Shown here piece after piece: positions 44,418 to 53,042 of a stretch of 56,047 bases of DNA. The stretch spans positions 1 through 56,047 of the forward strand of contig CALKJU010000012.1 of assembly GCA_937995535.1 (NCBI GenBank). The letters run 5' to 3'. Numbering within the stretch: the first letter of the stretch is position 1; each line of letters opens with the position of its first letter. A program made the translations under genes and the position numbers. The notes below the pieces were generated by a model. That model was not told where the DNA came from, made no database searches, and saw only the letters and a list, made by a program, of their open reading frames with translations. The stretch comes from an uncultured Alphaproteobacteria bacterium. Lineage in GTDB: Bacteria > Pseudomonadota > Alphaproteobacteria > Geminicoccales > Geminicoccaceae.

Positions 44418-45257
44418 TCAGTGGGCGAGTAGGACAGGCAGCGTCATGTGCTCGATCAGGTGCCGTGTCACACCGCCCAGGACCAGCTCGCGCAGCCGCG
44501 AATGACCGAACCCGCCCATCACGAGCAGATCGGCCGCCCAGTCGGCCGCCTCACCGAGCAGCACGTCACCGACGGCCAAGCCACCGGTGGCGACCGCGCG
44601 CACCGTCACCTTGACGTCGTGCCGCGCCAGATGACGCGCCATGTCGGCGCCCGGTTCCTCGCCGATCCGACCGACCAGGGCGCCCGGGTCGACGACGATC
44701 AGGCCGACATCGTCCGCGCGGCGCAGGAACGGCATCGCGTCCCCGATCGCACGCGCGGCCTCGCGTCCGCCGTCCCAGGCGACCAGGACCCGGCGCGGCG
44801 GCATGTCCCGGGCGCCGATGTAGGGCACGAGCAGCGCCGGTCGCCCTGTCTCCAGGAACGCGGCCTCGACAAGCATGGTCTCGTCGATGCCGTTGCTCGC
44901 GGGCGGCTGGCCGACGATGCTGAGATCGACGTGCCGCGCATGGCGCGCGAAACGCCGCGGCAGGGTGTCGATCGGCGCCATCTCGAACCGGCTTTCGAAC
45001 GAGATCCCGGCAGCGTCCGCGGCGGCGCGAAACCGGGCCAGGATCGCTTCCCCCTCCGCCGTGGCCTCGGCCCGCTGGCGCTCGAGGACGTCGGCGCCGA
45101 TGGCGACCCCCAGCATGGGTGGGATCACCGGCTCGGCCATCAGGCACAGACCGGTCAGATGGGCGTTCCAGGCCGCCGCAAGCGCCAGGGCGGCGTCGCT
45201 CCGCGCTTTGCCTGCGTCCGTGCCGTCGAGGTGTACGAGCAGATCCTTGTAGCCCAC
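44418..45257 (-). CDS. Universal stress protein, two tandem UspA domains
   Basis: A 279-residue protein made of two UspA folds (KDLLVHLDGTDAGKARSDAA at the start, then PRRVLVAWDGGREAARAI near residue 150). The second carries the ATP-binding-type ending DLLVMGGFGHSRLRELVLGG followed by LPVLLAH. Such tandem proteins respond to stress, stationary phase or low oxygen. It converges on the LpxC homologue with 9 bp between stops. A possible FNR-type box lies 70-83 bp before its ATG. Confidence 0.92.
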   Translation of the reverse strand: MGYKDLLVHLDGTDAGKARSDAALALAAAWNAHLTGLCLMAEPVIPPMLGVAIGADVLERQRAEATAEGEAILARFRAAADAAGISFESRFEMAPIDTLPRRFARHARHVDLSIVGQPPASNGIDETMLVEAAFLETGRPALLVPYIGARDMPPRRVLVAWDGGREAARAIGDAMPFLRRADDVGLIVVDPGALVGRIGEEPGADMARHLARHDVKVTVRAVATGGLAVGDVLLGEAADWAADLLVMGGFGHSRLRELVLGGVTRHLIEHMTLPVLLAH

Positions 45258-45326
45258 GGCTCTCTCCCCTTCTCGCCGCCCGCGCGGTCAGGTGCGGCAA
45301 CCTAGCCCGCTGTGCCATCGCGCGTC

Positions 45327-45340
45327 TTGATCTGGCGCAG
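45327..45340 (-). promoter_or_regulatory. FNR/FixK-type box candidate
   Basis: TTGATCTGGCGCAG in the usp/CYTH-CHAD divergent gap is one base off the TTGAT-N4-(A/G/C)(T/G)CAA pattern (TTG-N8-CAA). It is centred about 77 bp from the usp start, which fits activation of usp under low oxygen. Confidence 0.35.
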
Positions 45341-45431
45341 GGGCTAGGCTCATACCAGGACGAGAGTAGCCGCGCGGGCGCGGAGCGGGAGGTGCGCCCG
45401 GTTCGGACAATCGAAAAAAAAGGGGTGTCTC

Positions 45432-47018
45432 GTGTCCGCGGCTCCCATCGAGCAGGAGCTCAAGCTGGTGTGCACGCCGGCCGCGTTGGAGCGGATCGCG
45501 GCCAGTGGCGTGCTCGATTCCCACCTCGTCGGCGAGCCTTCTGTCGCTCACCTGGTGAACATCTACTTCGATACGGACGACCTGCGGCTGGCCCGCCGCC
45601 GGGTGTCGTTGCGCCTGCGCCGCAGCGGCAACCGGCGTTACCTGACCTTGAAGTGCGAGGGAGGCGGCGGACCGTCGCTCGATCGGCGCTCCGAGTGGGA
45701 GGTCGAGATCACGGCCGACTCGCCTGATCTCGCGGCGTTCCGCGACCCGGCGGTCCACGATGTCGTCGGCGCCGTGCTGCCGGGCGAGCTGCAGCCGCGT
45801 TATGTGAGCGAGATCGAGCGTCGCACATTGCCGGTCGCCTGGATCGACGCACAGGGCCGCCCGGGGCGTGTCGAGGTGGCGTTCGACCGCGGGCGGATCG
45901 CCGCGGGTCGCAGCGAGGAGCCGGTCGCCGAGGTCGAGATCGAGCTGGTCGGGGGCAGCGCCCAGGTCCTGTACGAGATCGCCGAGCGGCTGCGTGCGGT
46001 GGCGCCGTTGCGCCTCGGGGCGATGCCCAAGGCCGCCCGCGGCCACATGCTGCTGACCGGTGAGCCGCCCCGGCCGCGCAAGGCCGGTCGCATCGTCCTC
46101 GAGCGTGCCGCAACGGTCGCGGACGCGATGCAGACGGTGTTCCGCCGCTGCATCGCGCATGCCCTGGCCAACGAGGTGCCGGCGCGGATCGGCGCCGACA
46201 TCGAAGGCGTTCACCAGCTCCGCGTGGCCCTTCGCCGCCTCCGCTCGGCGCTGTCGCTGTTCGCCCCGGCGCTGCCGGAGGCGGGTCGCCAGCGGTGGGT
46301 CGACGAGGCGCGCTGGCTGCTGGGCTGCCTCGGGCCCTGCCGCGATCTCGACGTGCTTGGCGAGGAGCTGCTGCCGAGCCTCGCGGCGGCGGCGCCGCTG
46401 CTGGCCCCGCGCTTGGAGGCCCTGCGCGCGCTCGCCGACGCCGAGCGACGGCGCGCACAGGGCGAGGTCAGCGCCGCGATCGACAGCCAACGCTGCGGCG
46501 ACCTGTTCTTGCAGCTCGCCTGCTGGACCGAGCAGGGGGGCTGGCGATCGGCGGCAACCGGCACGGTCCTCGCCACCCAACAGGCCCCCCTGCTCGACTT
46601 CGCGGCCGGCGTCCTCGATCGGCAGCACCGCCGGGTCCGCAAGCGTGGGCGACGCTTTGCCGAGCTCGACGCCGCGGGCCGCCACCGCCTCCGCTTGGCC
46701 GTCAAGAAGCTGCGCTACGCCTTGGAGTTCTTCGCCGACCTGTTCGCAGGCAAGCGTGTCGACCCCTATCTCGACCGGCTGGCCGACCTGCAGGAGGTGC
46801 TGGGCGAGCAGAACGACATCGCCGTCTCACGCCTGGTGGCCGAGCGTCTCGCGACCGACGCGACGGGGCCGGCGCTGCCCGAGGTCGCGTTCGGGGCCGG
46901 TATGCTGGTCGGCTGGCAGAGCCATCGCGCGGTCGTTCTCGAAGCGCGCGTTGGTAGGCTGTGGGAAGAGTTCCGCGCCGCGCGTCCGTTCTGGTCGCCA
47001 GGGGAGGCCGCCGCATGA
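45432..47018 (+). CDS. CYTH-CHAD domain protein
   Basis: A 528-residue two-domain protein. The CYTH triphosphate tunnel domain spans about residues 5-205; its ExExK metal/phosphate motif is EQELKL at 7-12 and basic strands follow (RVSLRLRRSGNRRYLTLK). The CHAD domain spans about 225-510 and is rich in conserved His/Arg/Lys (ADIEGVHQLRVALRRLRSAL, GRHRLRLAVKKLRYALEFF). CYTH-CHAD proteins hydrolyse or bind tripolyphosphate, and CHAD binds polyphosphate granules. The GTG start at 45432 follows an A8 run and AAGGGG. The stop overlaps the start of the ParA gene (ATGA). Confidence 0.92.
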   Translation: MSAAPIEQELKLVCTPAALERIAASGVLDSHLVGEPSVAHLVNIYFDTDDLRLARRRVSLRLRRSGNRRYLTLKCEGGGGPSLDRRSEWEVEITADSPDLAAFRDPAVHDVVGAVLPGELQPRYVSEIERRTLPVAWIDAQGRPGRVEVAFDRGRIAAGRSEEPVAEVEIELVGGSAQVLYEIAERLRAVAPLRLGAMPKAARGHMLLTGEPPRPRKAGRIVLERAATVADAMQTVFRRCIAHALANEVPARIGADIEGVHQLRVALRRLRSALSLFAPALPEAGRQRWVDEARWLLGCLGPCRDLDVLGEELLPSLAAAAPLLAPRLEALRALADAERRRAQGEVSAAIDSQRCGDLFLQLACWTEQGGWRSAATGTVLATQQAPLLDFAAGVLDRQHRRVRKRGRRFAELDAAGRHRLRLAVKKLRYALEFFADLFAGKRVDPYLDRLADLQEVLGEQNDIAVSRLVAERLATDATGPALPEVAFGAGMLVGWQSHRAVVLEARVGRLWEEFRAARPFWSPGEAAA

Positions 47019-47644
47019 TCGCCGTCCTTGTGACCAACACCAAAGGCGGGTGCGGGAAGACGACGATCGCGACCAATCTCGCCGCGGCGTTCGCCGCGAG
47101 CCGTCTCACCACCGCGCTCGCCAATGTCGACCGGCAACGCAGCGCCATGCAGTGGCTCGCGGCGCGTCCGTCGCGTCTGCCGGCGATTCGCGGGCTCGAC
47201 TGGCGCAAGGACATCGGTGAGGTACCGGACGATGTGCAGCGGCTCGTGATCGACGCACCGGCCGGGCTGAGGCTGCGGCAGGTCGACCAGCTGCTGACCG
47301 AGGCTGACGTCGTGCTGGTCCCGGTGCAGGCCTCGGCGTTCGACGTCGACAGCACGCGCCGGTTCCTCGACCGACTGGGCGAGCTCAAGCCCGTCCGCAA
47401 GCAGCGCAAGGGCGTGTTCCTCGTCGCCAACCGGGTACGGCCGCGGACGCGGGCCAGCCGGCGGCTCGACCAGGCGCTTGCGGAGCTGGGCCATCCGGTC
47501 GCGGCGCGGCTGGCTGACCGCGCCCTCTATGCCGAGCTGGCGGCGACGGGGCTCGGCGTGTTCGATGTCGGCGGCTCCGTCGCCGTCGAGGCGCGCCGCG
47601 AGTGGTTGGATCTCGTCCACGCCGTCGAGGACTCGCTAGCCTAG
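47015..47644 (+). CDS. Orphan ParA/MinD-family ATPase
   Basis: A short ParA-type ATPase of 209 residues. The deviant Walker A is TKGGCGKTT with signature Lys10 and Lys15; Walker A' is ANVDRQRSAMQWL (Asp39), and Walker B is LVIDAPAG near residue 75. No N-terminal DNA-binding extension and no ParB gene follow, so it is of the size class that positions cargo (McdA, PpfA type) rather than plasmids. It is translationally coupled to the CYTH-CHAD gene upstream and converges on fliX with a 9-bp overlap. MipZ is unlikely because that protein is larger. Confidence 0.88.
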   Translation: MIAVLVTNTKGGCGKTTIATNLAAAFAASRLTTALANVDRQRSAMQWLAARPSRLPAIRGLDWRKDIGEVPDDVQRLVIDAPAGLRLRQVDQLLTEADVVLVPVQASAFDVDSTRRFLDRLGELKPVRKQRKGVFLVANRVRPRTRASRRLDQALAELGHPVAARLADRALYAELAATGLGVFDVGGSVAVEARREWLDLVHAVEDSLA

Positions 47645-48112
47645 GCGACGGCCTTCCCTGCCGGCGCGGCCCGCGGGGCCCGGGCCGTCGCGGATACCCG
47701 GGGCGCGCTGCTCTTTCGCAAGCTCGACCGCCACCCGCAGCTCGATCGCGTCGAGCAGTGCGTCCAGCGCCGCCGAGCCGCTCGGCTCGCGCTCCTCGGC
47801 GAGCGCTTGCTCCATATCCTGCCATGCGGCCCCCTCGTCGGCGAGCGACAGCAGCGCGCGCTGCCGGCGCGCGAGGCCGTCGAGCAGCCGATCCGCCCGG
47901 CGAAGGGCGGCGGGCGCCGGCGAGACGCGAGCTTGCGCCTGCTGCACTGCGAGGAGACCGCCCGGCGCCGCGATCGGCATGCCCGAGCCGGCGGCGCCGG
48001 CAACTGCCGCACCTCGGCCGACCAGCCGCGCGAAGGTCGTGGCCTCCGCCCGGCTCGCGGCGGCGTTGCCGGTCGGCTGGGCCGTGCCCGGAAAGGCGGG
48101 TTGGACGCGCAT
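47636..48112 (-). CDS. fliX: Flagellar assembly regulator FliX
   Basis: A 158-residue alphaproteobacterial protein. The C-terminal half has the FliX-type pattern: RADRLLDGLARRQRALLSLA, then ALDALLDAIELRVAVELAKEQR. The N-terminal half is Ala/Gly-rich. In Caulobacter FliX couples assembly of the basal body to sigma-54 activator FlbD and stabilises the P-ring protein FlgI, and the gene is divergent from flgI, as here. A CtrA-like box lies 25-39 bp before its ATG at 48112. Confidence 0.82.
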   Translation of the reverse strand: MRVQPAFPGTAQPTGNAAASRAEATTFARLVGRGAAVAGAAGSGMPIAAPGGLLAVQQAQARVSPAPAALRRADRLLDGLARRQRALLSLADEGAAWQDMEQALAEEREPSGSAALDALLDAIELRVAVELAKEQRAPGIRDGPGPAGRAGREGRRLG

Positions 48113-48136
48113 CGGCGCATCGTGGCGTCGGCGCGG

Positions 48137-48151
48137 TTAACCGGGCGTTAG
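48137..48151 (-). promoter_or_regulatory. CtrA-like binding site, TTAA-N7-TTAG
   Basis: The plus strand reads TTAACCGGGCGTTAG, 7 of 8 defined bases of the CtrA box. It lies in the fliX/flgI divergent region close to the fliX start, the place where Caulobacter fliX is under CtrA control. Confidence 0.5.
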
Positions 48152-48272
48152 CGCTGCTGGTGGAGAGTCCCTGCGTGGACCCGGCAGGACCTGCCGAGGG
48201 CGGCAGCCCTTGCCGATCGTGATGGACGCCAGGGCGGTCCGGGCGTGCCGCCGATGCCGGTGGGGCCGGGGC

Positions 48273-48288
48273 TGGCACGGAAGTGGCT
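48273..48288 (+). promoter_or_regulatory. Sigma-54-type promoter before flgI
   Basis: TGGCACG-GAAG-TGGCT matches the -24/-12 consensus (TGGCACG-N4-TTGCA/T) with one change; the key GG (48274-48275) and GC (48286-48287) are 10 bp apart. Transcription would begin near 48299, about 37-46 bp before the flgI start. Confidence 0.6.
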
Positions 48289-48335
48289 GGGCGGATGGGG
48301 GACTGCGGCGGGAGACGTGGGTGGGCTCGGGTGCG

Positions 48336-49454
48336 GTGACCTCGGTGAAGCAGCGTGTCGGTGCGGTCCTGGCCGCGCTGCTGCTGTGGGCGGTGCCGGC
48401 GCTCGCGGCCGCGCCGTCGCGCATCAAGGACATCGCCGATTTCGAGAGCGTCCGCGAGAACATGCTGGTCGGCTACGGCCTCGTCGTCGGGCTCAAGGGG
48501 ACCGGCGACTCGCTGCGAAACTCCCCGTTCACCCAGGAGAGCCTGACATCGATGCTCGAGCGGCTCGGGGTCAGCACCCGCGGCAACCTCCTCAATACGA
48601 AGAACGTCGCCGCCGTCATGGTAACCGGCACCCTGCCGGCATTCGCCCGGCGCGGCAGCCGGATCGACGTCAAGGTCAGCGCGCTCGGCGATGCCAAGTC
48701 GCTGCAGGGCGGCACGCTGCTGGTGACGCCGCTGCTCGGTGCCGACGGCGAGGCCTACGCCATCGCCCAAGGGCCGCTCAGCGTCGGCGGGTTCGCCGCG
48801 GAGGGCGAAAGCGCGCGGGTCGTTCGCGGCGTGCCGACGACGGGGCGGATCTCCGCCGGTGCGATCGTCGAGCGCGAGGTCACCTTCGCCTTGAACGATC
48901 TGCGCGAGGTGCGGATCGCCCTGCGCAACCCGGACTTCACGACGGCGGAGCGGGTCGCGTCGGCGGTCAACGGCGCGCTCGGCGGGAGCTTGGCGCAGCT
49001 GCTCGATCCAGGGACGGTTCTGGTGACGGTTCCGGCCGGCTACGCCGGCCGGACCGCGCAACTGCTGACCGAGATCGAGCAGCTCCGCGTGCAGCCGGAC
49101 GCGCCCGCGCGGATTTTGATCGACGAAGACACCGGGACGATCGTCATCGGCGCCGACGTCCGGATCAACCGCGTGGCCGTGGCGCAGGGCAACCTCACCG
49201 TGCGGGTGACCGAGACGCCCCAGGTCTCGCAGCCCAATCCGTTCGGCGAGGGCGAGACGGTCGAAGTGCCGCGGACGACGATCGAGGTCGACGACCAGGG
49301 CGACCGGCGCGTGGTCGTGCTCGACGGCGGCGTCACGCTCAACGACCTGGTCGAGGGGCTGAACGCGCTGGGCGTTGGGCCGCGCGACCTGATCGGGCTG
49401 CTCCAGGCGATCCGCGCGGCGGGAGCGCTGCAGGCCGACATCGAGGTCATGTGA
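48336..49454 (+). CDS. flgI: Flagellar P-ring protein FlgI
   Basis: The periplasmic P-ring bushing of the flagellar rod, 372 residues from GTG 48336 (GTG 48345 is equally possible). A signal peptide runs to about PALAAA. The mature start SRIKDIADFESVRENMLVGY is a family hallmark, then GLKGTGDSLRNSPFTQESL, NTKNVAAVMVTG, and the ending VTLNDLVEGLNALGVGPRDL. The open frame upstream of 48336 has no coding character and would contain the sigma-54-like site. Confidence 0.95.
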   Translation: MTSVKQRVGAVLAALLLWAVPALAAAPSRIKDIADFESVRENMLVGYGLVVGLKGTGDSLRNSPFTQESLTSMLERLGVSTRGNLLNTKNVAAVMVTGTLPAFARRGSRIDVKVSALGDAKSLQGGTLLVTPLLGADGEAYAIAQGPLSVGGFAAEGESARVVRGVPTTGRISAGAIVEREVTFALNDLREVRIALRNPDFTTAERVASAVNGALGGSLAQLLDPGTVLVTVPAGYAGRTAQLLTEIEQLRVQPDAPARILIDEDTGTIVIGADVRINRVAVAQGNLTVRVTETPQVSQPNPFGEGETVEVPRTTIEVDDQGDRRVVVLDGGVTLNDLVEGLNALGVGPRDLIGLLQAIRAAGALQADIEVM

Positions 49455-49732
49455 TGGATCTGCGAACCATTCCCGCGAACGGCCTCACCGCGGACCCTAC
49501 CTTGCCGCAGCGCGGCACCCCGATGATGCGGGCCGCGGCCGAGTTCGAACGCATGGTCCTCGGCCAGCTGCTGCGCGACCTCACCGCCGGCACCTTGCCC
49601 GGGGACGCGGCGACTTCACCGTTCGCCTCTCTGCTCCAGGACGCGTATGCGGCGGCGATCGCCGACCGCAGCGATCTCGGCATCGCCGAGAGCCTGCTCG
49701 CCCGCCTCGGCGGGACGGGAGGCGGGCGATGA
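49454..49732 (+). CDS. flgJ: FlgJ-type rod-binding protein (rod-binding domain only)
   Basis: A 92-residue protein corresponding to the N-terminal rod-binding half of FlgJ (AAAEFERMVLGQLLRDLTAG, SPFASLLQDAYAAAIADRSDLG). The C-terminal muramidase domain of the enteric protein is absent, as is common in alphaproteobacteria, so a separate enzyme must open the wall. ATG 49454 shares one base with the flgI stop; the stop overlaps the next gene (ATGA). Confidence 0.85.
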   Translation: MDLRTIPANGLTADPTLPQRGTPMMRAAAEFERMVLGQLLRDLTAGTLPGDAATSPFASLLQDAYAAAIADRSDLGIAESLLARLGGTGGGR

Positions 49733-50166
49733 CCGATCCCCTCGAGCGAGCGGCCGTCCTGCTGACCCTCATCCGCGAGCTCCAGGCGGTGATGCAACGG
49801 GAGAACGCGCTCCTTCGCGACCTGCGGCTCGCCCGCCTCGAGGATCTGGCCGCGACCAAGACGACGCTCGCCGAGGCCTACGAGCGAGAGGTCCGCAGCC
49901 TGCGCGCGGCGCCGCAAGTGATCGGCGCCCTGCCGGCCGAAGCGCGAATCGTCCTCGAGCAGGCCACCCGTGACCTCCAGGCCGTGCAACGGACCAACCT
50001 GCATGCACTGGAGGCGGCCAAAGCCGTCGTCGAATCGATTCTCCAGCGGCTGGGCGACAGCCTCGCCGCGCATGAGCGCCGCGCCGCGCCCTACGCGTCG
50101 TCCACCGCCCGGCGCGGCGAGCCGCGCGGTCGGGTGATCGCGGTTGCATTCGACCGCCGGGTCTAG
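49729..50166 (+). CDS. FlgN-like flagellar chaperone
   Basis: A helical protein of 145 residues (LERAAVLLTLIRELQAVMQR, LEDLAATKTTLAEAYEREVR, LQAVQRTNLHALEAAKAVVE), which fits the FlgN export chaperone for FlgK and FlgL. The primary sequence is divergent, so the call rests on length, coiled-coil pattern and its place directly before flgK (11 bp). The C-terminal 30 residues are basic and probably disordered. Confidence 0.7.
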   Translation: MTDPLERAAVLLTLIRELQAVMQRENALLRDLRLARLEDLAATKTTLAEAYEREVRSLRAAPQVIGALPAEARIVLEQATRDLQAVQRTNLHALEAAKAVVESILQRLGDSLAAHERRAAPYASSTARRGEPRGRVIAVAFDRRV

Positions 50167-50177
50167 GAGACGCGCCG

Positions 50178-52055
50178 ATGTCGCTCACCGCTGCTCTCAA
50201 CACGGCCCTCTCCGGGCTGACGCTCGCCCAGCGGGCGCTCGGCGTGACGGCCAACAACATCACCAACGCCGGCACCGAAGGCTACGCACGCAAGCAGCTC
50301 GAGCCGCAGACACGGGTCGTCGCCGGGCAGGGCCGCGGCGTGTTCGACACCGGCCCAGCGCGCGCGCTCGACCAGTATCTGGCCGCCGAGCTGCGCCTGC
50401 AGCAGGGACGGCTGGCGGCCGAGCAGGAGGTCGCGGATGCGTTGGATCGGGCACAAAGCCTGATCTTCGGCACGCCGGGTGACAGCGAAGCCGGTCTCAC
50501 ACCTAGCCTGGAGCGCCTGCGCCGCTCGCTCGAGGGGCTCGCCAACACCCCCGAGCGCGCGGCGCAACGTCTTGCGGTCATTGGCGCGGCCAGCGATCTG
50601 TTCGCCCGGCTCGCCGACAGCGGCGCGCTGGTCCAGCGCCTTCGCCGGGATCTGGACCAGGAGATCGCGGTCGCCGTCGGTGGCGTGAACAGCGCCCTGT
50701 CAGCGCTCGAGCAGATCAACGCGGCGATGAGCCGCCACGGGCCGACCGCGGACCTGCTCGATCAGCGTGATCGGCTGGTCGCCGACATCGCGCGCGAGAT
50801 GGACGTGCAGGTCCACGTCCTCAGCAACGGTACCGTCGAACTCCACGGGCCGGGTGGTGCACCCCTGCTCGACGGGGCACCGCGTGTCGTCGTCTACCGG
50901 CCGGCGGCGAACGTCGGTTCCACCAGCAGCTTCGGTGCGATCGCCGTGTATCGGGCCGAGCAGTTGGACCCGGCGAGTGGCCTGCCCTTGTCCGGTGAGA
51001 CCGGCGCGGTGCTTGTCTCCGGCGGCGTTCGCGCCGCCCTGACCCCGGAGCTTATGGGCGACTCGGTGCCCGACGCCGACCAGCTCATCAGCTCGCAGAT
51101 CACCACCGGACGCATCGCGGGCTTGCTCGGCGCGCGCGACGACGCCCTGCCGCGGCTCGACGACATGCTGGGCGAGATCTCGCTCCTCGCGATGCACGTG
51201 CTCAATGCCGCGCACAACGCCGCCGTCGCCGTTCCGCCCCCGAACCGGCTGGTCGGGACCCGCACCGACCTTGCCGGCTGGAGCCCGCCGGACAATGCCG
51301 GCACCGCCTACCTCGCGGTCGTCGACCGCACCACCAACAGCACCTTGGCGACCGTCGCGATCGACGTCACCGTGGCCAGCGTCGGTGACGTCATCGCGCA
51401 GCTCAATGCCGGGCTTGGCGGTCTCGGCACGGCAGTGCTGAACGGCGACGGGGCGCTGCAGATCGAGCTGGTGGATCCGGCACACGGACTGGCCCTCGCG
51501 GAGGGCGACAGCGTGGTCGCCTTCCCGGATCCGGCCGGTCGCGAGCGACCGGCCGGCTTCGCCCACGCCTTCGGTCTCAACGACCTGATCGCGCGCGATC
51601 CGACCAGCGGGCGACTGGCCCTCCGAGCCGACATCGCGGCCGATCCGGCACGCCTCGCGACGGCGCTGCTGGATGTCGATCCCGGCCCGCCGCTGGCCGC
51701 GACCTTGGCTGGTGCTGGCGACAATCGCGGCGCGCAGGCGCTGGCGGCGGCGCTCGATCGTCCCGTGGCGGTGATCGCGCGCGGTGGGCTGCCGGCCGGC
51801 GCCGCGACGCTGGGCGACTACGTCGCCGATGTCACGGCGCTGGCCGCGCGGGCTGCGGCAAGTGCCGGGGAGCGCAGCGCCGCACAGGGCGCACTGGTCG
51901 ACGCACTGGCTCTGCGCCACGGCGCGGTCGCCGGGGTGAACCTCGACGAGGAGTTGGCCCGCCTGCTCCAATACCAGCAGGCCTACGCGGTGGCGGCGCG
52001 GCTGATCTCGGTCACCGATGAGCTGCTCGACGAGCTCATCGGCATCGCTCGGTGA
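50178..52055 (+). CDS. flgK: Flagellar hook-associated protein 1, FlgK
   Basis: A secreted hook-filament junction protein of 625 residues. The N-terminal D0 motif is LNTALSGLTLAQRALGVTAN, followed by NNITNAGTEGYARKQ. Helical D1 parts follow (LRRSLEGLANTPERAAQRLA, LLDQRDRLVADIAREM). The C-terminus LNLDEELARLLQYQQAYAVA-type heptads end in LLDELIGIA. No signal peptide, as expected for export through the flagellar apparatus. Confidence 0.95.
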   Translation: MSLTAALNTALSGLTLAQRALGVTANNITNAGTEGYARKQLEPQTRVVAGQGRGVFDTGPARALDQYLAAELRLQQGRLAAEQEVADALDRAQSLIFGTPGDSEAGLTPSLERLRRSLEGLANTPERAAQRLAVIGAASDLFARLADSGALVQRLRRDLDQEIAVAVGGVNSALSALEQINAAMSRHGPTADLLDQRDRLVADIAREMDVQVHVLSNGTVELHGPGGAPLLDGAPRVVVYRPAANVGSTSSFGAIAVYRAEQLDPASGLPLSGETGAVLVSGGVRAALTPELMGDSVPDADQLISSQITTGRIAGLLGARDDALPRLDDMLGEISLLAMHVLNAAHNAAVAVPPPNRLVGTRTDLAGWSPPDNAGTAYLAVVDRTTNSTLATVAIDVTVASVGDVIAQLNAGLGGLGTAVLNGDGALQIELVDPAHGLALAEGDSVVAFPDPAGRERPAGFAHAFGLNDLIARDPTSGRLALRADIAADPARLATALLDVDPGPPLAATLAGAGDNRGAQALAAALDRPVAVIARGGLPAGAATLGDYVADVTALAARAAASAGERSAAQGALVDALALRHGAVAGVNLDEELARLLQYQQAYAVAARLISVTDELLDELIGIAR

Positions 52056-52062
52056 TACGACC

Positions 52063-52965
52063 ATGGTGACAGCTCGGCTCGGTGACGCGGCGCACGCGAC
52101 GCGCATCTCGGCTCTCATCCAGCAGGTTCAGACCCGCGTCCGCGACACCCAGGCGGCCGCCGCCTCCGGCAAGGCCGCCCGCAGCTACGCGGAGATCCCC
52201 GATAGCGCCGCCGCGCTCGTCCGCGGCCGCGACCTTCAAGCCCAGATCAGCGGTCTTCTCGCAGAGGCCGACCTCGTTGGAGACAGGATCAATGCCATGG
52301 ACGGCGCGCTCGGGGCCATTGTCGCCGTCACGGACCGGATGCGGTCGCTGGTCGTCAATCGCCTCGACGGTGGAACCGGCGCGGCCGTGCCGCTCGCCGG
52401 TGAGAGCCGCGCCGCCTTGGCGGAGATCGCAGCGCAGCTCAATGTCCGCGTCGACGGCCGGTACCTCTTCGCCGGGAGCCGCACCGATGCGCCCGCCGTC
52501 GCCCTGCCCGATCCGCCACCGACGGTCTCCGACCCGGATCTCTATTACAATGGTGACAGAGTGGTCCTCGGGCTGAGGACGGGCGCAGATACAGAGCTGG
52601 CCTACGGGATCACCGCGGCGGAGCCGACATTCGCGCTGCTGATCTCGGCGGTCGCGCGAGCCGGCGTGGCCCATGAGACGGGCGATCGGGCGGCGCTGGA
52701 GACGGCGCTGAGCGATCTCGGCCGGGCCCTCGACGGGCTCGGTGAGTTGCGCGGCGCGCTGGGCGCCAACGCCGCGCGGCTCGACGCGGTGCGCGAGCAG
52801 CAACGCGGGGCGCTACTCTACCTCGAGGAGGCACGGAGCCGAATCGAGGACGTCGACCTGCCCGCGGCACTGAGCCGGCTCGCTGCCGATCAGGCGCTGC
52901 TCGAGGCGAGTTACCTCGCCGTAAGTCGGGTGCAGGCGATGTCCCTCGCGGACTATCTCCGTTGA
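52063..52965 (+). CDS. flgL: Flagellar hook-associated protein 3, FlgL (flagellin family)
   Basis: A 300-residue flagellin-superfamily junction protein. The N-terminal helix region (HATRISALIQQVQTRVRDTQ, with EIPDSAAALVRGRDLQ) and the C-terminal helix (DVDLPAALSRLAADQALLEA, ending VQAMSLADYLR) bracket a variable middle with the typical YLFAGSRTDAPAV. It follows flgK by 7 bp. ATG 52063 is chosen over an upstream in-frame start inside flgK. Confidence 0.9.
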   Translation: MVTARLGDAAHATRISALIQQVQTRVRDTQAAAASGKAARSYAEIPDSAAALVRGRDLQAQISGLLAEADLVGDRINAMDGALGAIVAVTDRMRSLVVNRLDGGTGAAVPLAGESRAALAEIAAQLNVRVDGRYLFAGSRTDAPAVALPDPPPTVSDPDLYYNGDRVVLGLRTGADTELAYGITAAEPTFALLISAVARAGVAHETGDRAALETALSDLGRALDGLGELRGALGANAARLDAVREQQRGALLYLEEARSRIEDVDLPAALSRLAADQALLEASYLAVSRVQAMSLADYLR

Positions 52966-52982
52966 GCGCCGTTCAGCACGGA

Positions 52983-52990
52983 TTAACCAT
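52983..52990 (+). promoter_or_regulatory. CtrA half-site TTAACCAT
   Basis: TTAACCAT is the common CtrA half-site of Caulobacter-type promoters. It lies 53 bp before the fliW start in the only sizable gap of the late flagellar run. Confidence 0.3.
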
Positions 52991-53042
52991 CGATCCTTAC
53001 GGTCGCCCCGCCGTACGCCGGCGAGAGAGAGGAACTGAGCTG

